DNA of 64,000 bases. Origin: Euryodendron excelsum. Lineage: Eukaryota; Streptophyta; Magnoliopsida; Ericales; Pentaphylacaceae. The stretch covers positions 10,087,501 to 10,151,500 of the forward strand of contig CM065392.1 of assembly GCA_033060915.1 (NCBI GenBank), given 5' to 3'. Shown here one piece after another: positions 58,832 through 64,000 of the stretch (position 1 is the stretch's first letter; every line of letters starts with the position of its first letter). The translations under genes were made by a program, and so were the position numbers. The notes under the pieces are model-generated. The model saw only the letters and a program-made list of their open reading frames with translations. It made no database searches and was not told the origin of the DNA.

Positions 58832-59456
58832 TGTTGATAGTCATCATTGACTCTTTCTAGAACCTTCTACATGTTTGCCTACGCTCCCTTACTCTAAAAC
58901 ATTCTCTCTCTCTTGAAGTCTCACATTAGATCTAGAATGATCTTTGTCTAGAATGTTCCACAACTAAGTATAAATATGTGACAAGGTTTCAAGGGAGAGT
59001 GTGGGTGGCAAATGGAGATGAGCCACCACACCAAGGTTGCTTGTGTGTGTGGGTGGCAAATGGGTGAGAAGCCTCCACCACCAAGATGGCTAAGTGAGTG
59101 TGCTAGCACAAGTGAGTGTTGTTGTGTGCGTGAAGATATGCTACACCCTATGAGTGGTGAGTTGGTGCTGGGCACCAAGTATGGGTGTGTGTGGTACACA
59201 CTGTGTGATGGTGTGTGGGAGAGACACACTGTATGATGGTGTGTGGGAGAGACACACATAGTGTAAGTGAGATGCTGGGCATCTCTGACATCTCCTAAGC
59301 ACACTGGGGAGTTAGTGCTAGGCACCACTAGTATAGTTAATGTACGTGTGAGTTGTGTTGTAAGCACCTATGTAGTGTATTGTATTGTCGTAATATCATT
59401 GTATTATTAGCGCATAAATTTTAGATGTTATTTGAGCTTCTGCTGCATACTCAACA
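58832..59456 (+). repeat. 3' LTR of the TRIM-like element
   Basis: Directly follows the GAGGGGGAG tract. Contains GTG-rich minisatellite-like text ('gtgtgtgggagagacacac' twice near 59213-59257) that the 5' LTR lacks. Confidence 0.7.
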
Positions 59457-59646
59457 CATTATAGCTTTTTATGTATTCTAGTGCTAGTGGAATTTTGAGC
59501 CTTTCCACATGTTTAAGCTTTGGCTTTCCATGACAGTAGGGACCAATTGAAACCACCTGGGGCTCATAGCATTTCTTGTTGGATGCGACCTCACGGAGCA
59601 TCCGAGTGAATATCTCAACAATGATAACATCTTGATCAAGATCACA
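59457..59646 (-). pseudogene. DUF247 family gene, N-terminal part (broken)
   Basis: Minus-strand frame from 59646 down to the TRIM insertion: IFTRMLREVASNKKCYEPQ, then VVSIGPYCHGKPKLKHVERL, the strongly conserved N-terminal block of DUF247 proteins. The codon at the insertion point is continued on the other side of the TRIM in the same frame once one CATTA is removed. An in-frame TAA at 59647-59649 and foreign sequence beyond it show that the true start is lost. Confidence 0.85.
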
Positions 59647-59649
59647 TTA

Positions 59650-60134
59650 TCACAAGGTCAACGCAAAAAGTTACAAGAGAATGAAATCAACAAGAAACTT
59701 CGTGGCTCAAGAGAACAAAAGATGGCATTAAATCATTCCAAAGGAATACATGAATAGATCTCAAAAGAATATAAGTGTCAACATTATTAATCAATATCTA
59801 GCATATGAATCAAGTACAAATATAATAAAGCTATTGAAAAAACGAGGATGAAGAACTTTATCCTTGAGTAAACGTAACCATTCCAAAAAGATGGAATTAT
59901 CTCTAAAGCTTACAAGGTAGATCTCCACTCATATAAGGTTATGAACACACAAGTAAACCAATAAGATGCTACATGACATGATTGGTGCTCAAAAGAATAA
60001 TCCCTTCTACTTATGCGTGCTCATGATAAATTTTCACAATGCATCAAGATTAAGGATGAATTATCATTCAAACTCAAATATAACCAATGCATAAGAATAA
60101 ATGTCTACTAATCAATGATTGTATCTCACAAATA
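59650..60134. other. Unassigned sequence between DUF247 relic and A2
   Basis: AT-rich text without motifs. It may be decayed transposon DNA. No open frame of note on either strand. Confidence 0.5.
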
Positions 60135-60927
60135 TGCCATGGTCCCAAAATGAATCATCAGACACATTGACCCATTGGGTTGTTTATCAAAGAAAGTCCC
60201 TGCACACATGGACTCAACAAATTATTTCAATTTGGGGGGTTAGGGAAGAGTAAAATGTATTGATGACATGTCAATAGGCAAAGCCATGACATGGACAAGA
60301 ATTTAAAAGGTCCTTGAACTTTTCCCAACATTGAAAGAATGATTCTTCCATCATGGGGGAGAATTGAAAAAGTTGACTACTAATCTCCTTGGTCCTATTT
60401 TTAGGAAAAAAACTTCCTCAAAAACTCCCCTTCAAGAGTAGCCCAAGAATGGATAGACATAAGCCTTAAAGAATTAAATCATGACTTGGTCTTGTCTTTA
60501 ATACAAAATGGAAAAGGTTTCAACAAAACACCTCCCTTGGACAAGAATTGTCCATTGCAACAGAACAAGCATCCTCAAACTCCTTAATGAATGTATATGG
60601 TTGCTTGAAGTCCATATCATGGAATTGGGGTAGCACTTGTATCATTCCCAGCCTAATATTTAAGGTGTTATGGTGAGGTGGGAAGACAATGCAGTAAGTC
60701 AGTGCTTGTCTAGGTGGGTTCATGTAATTGCAAAGTGTCCTAAGGTGGAGAGCCGCCATGTCTCGATGGTTGCTTCCTTTATCAAAATCTTCAACTCCAA
60801 CTACATTAGGAGGGTTTCTCAGAAGGTTGGGGTTAAAATTAGTAGTGGGATTAAGGATGACATTAGGGATGCCATTGGGATTAGGAGGAAAAATGTTGGG
60901 CAAACCACCCTCGTTGATGTTTGCCAT
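60135..60927 (-). pseudogene. gag: A2 gag, N-terminal and central part (broken)
   Basis: The likely start is ATG 60927-60925 (MANINEGG), after the same PMAN-type context as A1. Then HLRTLCNYMNPPRQ, FPPHHNTLNIRLGMIQVLPQ, PYTFIKEFEDACSVA. The capsid core (SFKDLLNSC-like and WERFKDLL-like text) is readable at about 60290-60520 in other frames, and FVESMCAGT near 60200. At least three stops or shifts. An asparagine/proline-rich insert follows the start and is absent from A1. Confidence 0.8.
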
Positions 60928-61512
60928 AGGAATGAATCCTAAGTCAACAACTAGGGTTAAACTAGGAAGGGAATCTCTAATCGAAGAAGGGGTACAATTG
61001 TGACCAACTCTCACCATTCGGTTATGTGTGTCCCTAGTGAAAAATGTCATGCAAATGCAAATGCATACAAATAAGACCGTCCGGGTCTTAAGCAACATAA
61101 CATACTTAATCACTTACACTAATTATAATTTCCATCTGAAACCCTCCAATGTCCGCATAAAGATATCCACCAATTCAAATCAATGCAATTTAATTTCCAA
61201 CTAGCACTTCCAATCTCCTTATGTAATAATAAAACTACTGATAAGCAAGTAAAGCACACTAGCCTATCCACCAATCTTTTATGCCACCAATTAGGTCCTA
61301 CCATTTAACGAAATGCAATTACACTAGTCAAATAAAACAAAGTAAGAAAAGAATAACTGAATATTAAGCACAAATGCTCATGCAAAAAGGAAAAATGGAT
61401 GTACCCTTGGCCATAAGCTGTAGATGCTTCCTTCGAGGTGGATACGGAGATCTAATTCCACCTATCCGCAACTAATGCCAAGCTTGTCCAAAGCACGCCT
61501 CGCGCCTCCAAT
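60928..61512 (-). other. A2 leader between primer site and gag
   Basis: No coding similarity. The upstream in-frame extension to 61113 has a hydrophobic, cysteine-rich stretch that corresponds to A1's equally open leader, but neither looks translated. Confidence 0.5.
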
Positions 61513-61529
61513 CCCCAGCAATGGCTCCA
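61513..61529 (-). other. A2 primer binding site (decayed tRNA-Asp type)
   Basis: The minus strand reads TGGAGCCATTGCTGGGG. Compared with the tRNA-Asp complement TGGCGCCGTTGCCGGGG it has one C to A and two transitions, two of the changes at CpG positions, as expected from methylation decay. Confidence 0.75.
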
Positions 61530-61534
61530 AAACT

Positions 61535-62848
61535 TGGTTCGATCCAACAAGTGTACGATTTCACAATGTAGTTTACCGGTTAATACCCGGTTATCATTCT
61601 TCCAATGAGATTGATTCCAATGTAGAAATGAACGCTCAACTCATGATGAACTCACTTAAATTGGATTGCAAATCAATTGAAATTGAATATAAGAGTAACA
61701 AAAGTAGAACAAAATCTTTTAGTTTTGAGAAGGGTGATTCACTAACAACTAGGCAATTCAGATGAAACTAATTGACATTCAATAATTATACCAAGGAATA
61801 TAAAAACAATTAATAACTAAACTATCAACTAAGTAAAAAAATTGAGATTCTAAGGTAATTAAAGGGGATTTGGATGCAATTGATTCAATTTACCAAGTTC
61901 AACAAGAATTCCAATAGAGGTTTGTTAACTAAAATCAAGGATCATTCCATAGATACTTGATTGAGAGGATTTCAACCATAAAACTATAGATTCATATCCA
62001 ATTGAGATTAGAAGTATAAGCTATTGATAGAATCATAGATTCAAACATTAGATTTGTGCAATCTTTATGCCAATTGAAGTATTATGCATAGAAATTACCA
62101 AAATGGGTTATGTACCTAAGTTTTCTAATAGATCCAAAATTCAATCAAGTAGAATTAGAGAATTCTTAAGATAATTCAATGAGATTCATATACTTTTATG
62201 GAAATCCTTGAAGATCCTTGGTAAATCTTCACAATTGCACCCAAATTGGGGTTTAGCTACTTGATTGCATTATAGAAAGCCTTAAGAAATAAAGATCTTG
62301 CATTGAAATTGATAAACTATGGTGTTTGGATACTAGAAAAATGTAAGGAAGTGCAAGAAAAGCAAAGAAAATCCTCTCCTCTCTCTATATTTAAAATATC
62401 TAAGTACAAAAATGAGAGATCCCATCCAAAAAAATGCCTAAAACAACCTTTTATACAGTGGATAAAAATAAGGCACCGTCAGGCGAGCACTCAATCAAGC
62501 CACTGAGAGCTTGATTAGCACTCCTCAATCAAATGGCTAAAATGGCTCTCTCAAGTTAGCGCTCCTGAATCAAATGGTCAAAATGGCTTGTATAATCTAG
62601 CAATTTGTGCATGTTTTTAAAGTTAGTGATTGCTCGGTGGACTAGTGATTGCTCGGTTGCTTTAGGCGATCGTTCGGATATGCACTTTTTGGCCCTTTTT
62701 TCTACAATTAAGCTCCATTCCTGTAATTAGATAAAAAAAAAAAATGCTTCTTTAGGATAATTCAAGGATAAAATACTAGTCTAATACCTAAGCTAGAGCA
62801 ACAATCCACTAATTAAAGGATTGATATTACACTTTTAGAGTGTAATCA
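61535..62848 (-). repeat. LTR of A2, probably shared with a further element
   Basis: Starts TGGTTCGATCC and ends AGTGTAATCA on the plus strand, 1.31 kb. On the left is the primer site, on the right a C-rich/A-rich tract and the complement of 'ggaacaagcaaaaagctaag', the usual text just before the polypurine tract of Athila-type elements. It is thus 5' LTR for A2 and 3' LTR for an element lying to the right. Confidence 0.7.
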
Positions 62849-62874
62849 CACCCACCCCCCCCCCCACACCCACC

Positions 62875-62905
<31 letters not shown>

Positions 62906-62930
62906 AAAAACTTAGCTTTTTGCTTGTTCC
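62849..62930 (-). other. Degenerate polypurine tract with homopolymer expansion
   Basis: On the minus strand: AAGCTAAG, then 15 T, 23 G, and more G-rich text up to the LTR start TGATTACAC. Normal Athila-type elements have a short 'aagtttgggggtg' here, so the T and G runs look expanded. Confidence 0.65.
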
Positions 62931-64000
62931 TAGTAAAATCTACAATTAAAGTAAGTATGTACACAAGATAATATCCACTTTTGTAGTCACAAATGCATTT
63001 AGTCTATGCAACAAGCCTTTAAACCCCTAGGTTACCTTTAGTAGATGAGTGATGTCTCATGAGGGCTTACAGTGATAATACCCACAAACATCCCTTTGTG
63101 AATTGTAATTAGAGGTAAGAATAACGAGACTAGATATAATCTATCTCAAGAAAACATTAGATATCACTCTTATCCCCTAACATATGCAAAAAATATGCAA
63201 TCATTCATACAAAAGAGTGGTTCAAGTGTGTAGGTGAAGAATCATGCTATATAACTTCAAATAAAACACACTTCAATACTCACAAACCTCATTAGGCATA
63301 CACTTACAAATAAAAACCCACATGGCTCTCATAAAGGTATGCTTATCAAAATAGTAAATGTAAAAGGAAAACAAGTAAACATACCAATTACTAAAAACCA
63401 ACAAGATATAAGTGTATCAACCTAGCATAGCTTCATGGAAGAACATTCATAGTTAAGTATTGATTCAAAGAAATTGACAAGTAATGACTTAAATTCTAAT
63501 GAAATCCTCAATCAAGCACAACTAGAATCAATTAGACCCTTTTTGGGTAGAAAGGTAGTTTAGAAGGTACAAGAGACAAGAGTTCAGGAGGATAGAGAAA
63601 AGGTCAAGTCATGTGTGATCAAGGCATGAAATAGTCATGTGTGATCAAGGCATGAAATGATGAATGGCTAAGCAACTCCAACTCTTCCCCTTTTCAATTT
63701 CAAAACATTCTTCTAAGCATTTTGCTCTTTTCTTCATACTTCCTTCAACTTGATAACATTTCTTTCTTTTTCTTCTTTCTTTCTTTTTTTTGCCTATTTT
63801 GCTTTCATTCTTTTGATGTTCCCCTTTTGCATTCAATATCTTCAATTTCACAATATGCTATTTTTCTATTGAACTCCCCAATCAATCTCTTTCTTTCTTT
63901 TGTTTTCTTTCTTTCTTCAATGCCTCAACATAGCATACTCTTTTCAATAATGAAGTTGCATTACTTTGCATTTAAACAAAAGAATAAATAAAAGTGATCA
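62931..64000 (-). other. Unassigned, possible 3' untranslated part of a further Athila-type element
   Basis: No protein recognised. Position upstream of a polypurine tract and LTR suggests the 3' non-coding part of the element that shares the A2 LTR. Pyrimidine-rich runs near 63745-63905 create meaningless hydrophobic reading frames. Confidence 0.35.

Larger units (their letters stand above)
57795..59456 (+). mobile_element. Small non-coding LTR element (TRIM-like) inside the DUF247 relic
   Basis: Terminal structure of an LTR retrotransposon in 1.66 kb: TGTTAAG start (57796), initiator-Met primer site TGGTATCAGAGCC (58338-58350), a polypurine tract GAGGGGGAG (58823-58831), second LTR TGTTGATAG (58832) ending ACTCAACA (59456). 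It is flanked by CATTA at 57790-57794 and 59457-59461; one extra C (57795) precedes the TG. The internal region of about 0.5 kb has no open frame, so it depends on other elements for movement. The two LTRs (about 540 and 625 bp) are similar only in their ends and general layout, not along their full length. Confidence 0.75.
60135..62848 (-). mobile_element. Athila-type element A2, 5' part only
   Basis: Minus-strand order LTR (61535-62848), primer site (61513-61529), leader, gag (60135-60927). Beyond the gag middle region homology stops near 60135, so pol and the 3' LTR are lost. It is the same family group as A1: the gag text and LTR ends correspond block by block. Confidence 0.8.

Noticed and set aside
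58948..59367. His/Thr/Ser-rich frame of 139 codons on the minus strand
   Set aside because: It lies within the TRIM-like 3' LTR and results from GTG-rich subrepeats.
63645..63991. Hydrophobic frame and Lys/Glu-rich frame at the window end
   Set aside because: Produced by pyrimidine-rich runs of TTTC and CTTT; no motif.

Overview
This window looks like a piece of a large, repeat-rich dicot plant nuclear genome. Almost everything that can be recognised is LTR retrotransposon sequence (Ty3/gypsy Athila-type and Tat-type, Ty1/copia), plus one 5'-truncated LINE, one small non-coding LTR element of TRIM type, a broken plant-specific DUF247 gene and one unidentified gene-like fragment. I saw no intact host gene, no rRNA or tRNA gene and no CRISPR. 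The organism cannot be named from the sequence alone.

Layout. 1-690: unassigned. 690-21827: an old Athila-type gypsy element (A1) on the minus strand, with 5' LTR at 20104-21827, tRNA-Asp primer site at 20082-20098, gag at 18279-19571 and 2939-3496, then protease, reverse transcriptase and RNase H down to 690. A1 is split by R1 (3497-18278), a Tat-like element with a 5.5 kb LTR, flanked by the duplication CCTTG. R1 has lost gag-pol but keeps an antisense accessory gene with a splice-like intron and a plant-mobile-domain-like region, and it holds a solo LTR (14088-15576, duplication AGTGT). 21828-24040: a gene-like fragment and low-copy repeats. 24040-24876: part of another Athila-type LTR, cut by a Ty1/copia array (24877-50893).

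The copia array reads LTR - internal 1 - LTR - internal 2, with the middle LTR (46184-47508) shared, which is the expected product of unequal LTR recombination. Its first LTR is split by R2 (25787-40164, duplication AGTAC/AGCAC), a second Tat-like element that retains a pol relic and an antisense accessory gene. R2's 5' LTR is itself split by a solo LTR (38131-39540, duplication ACTTG/ACCTG). The nest is therefore four layers deep: Athila LTR, copia, R2, solo LTR.

50894-54958: unassigned AT-rich sequence with a minisatellite and a (GA)n tract. 54971-55933: LINE tail with poly(A) and target duplication. 57054-59646: a DUF247 pseudogene split by a 1.66 kb TRIM-like element (57795-59456) with a CATTA duplication. 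60130-62848: the 5' part of a second Athila-type element (A2), whose LTR is also flanked on the far side by a relic polypurine tract, so it too appears to be shared between two tandem elements.

Functionally, none of the elements looks able to move. Every long reading frame carries stops, frameshifts or changed catalytic residues. The most informative signals are the nesting order shown by target duplications, the two shared-LTR arrays, the conserved spliced antisense gene of the Tat-like family, and the unusual LTR composition (purine-strand bias, expanded minisatellites, GGCGCC palindromes).
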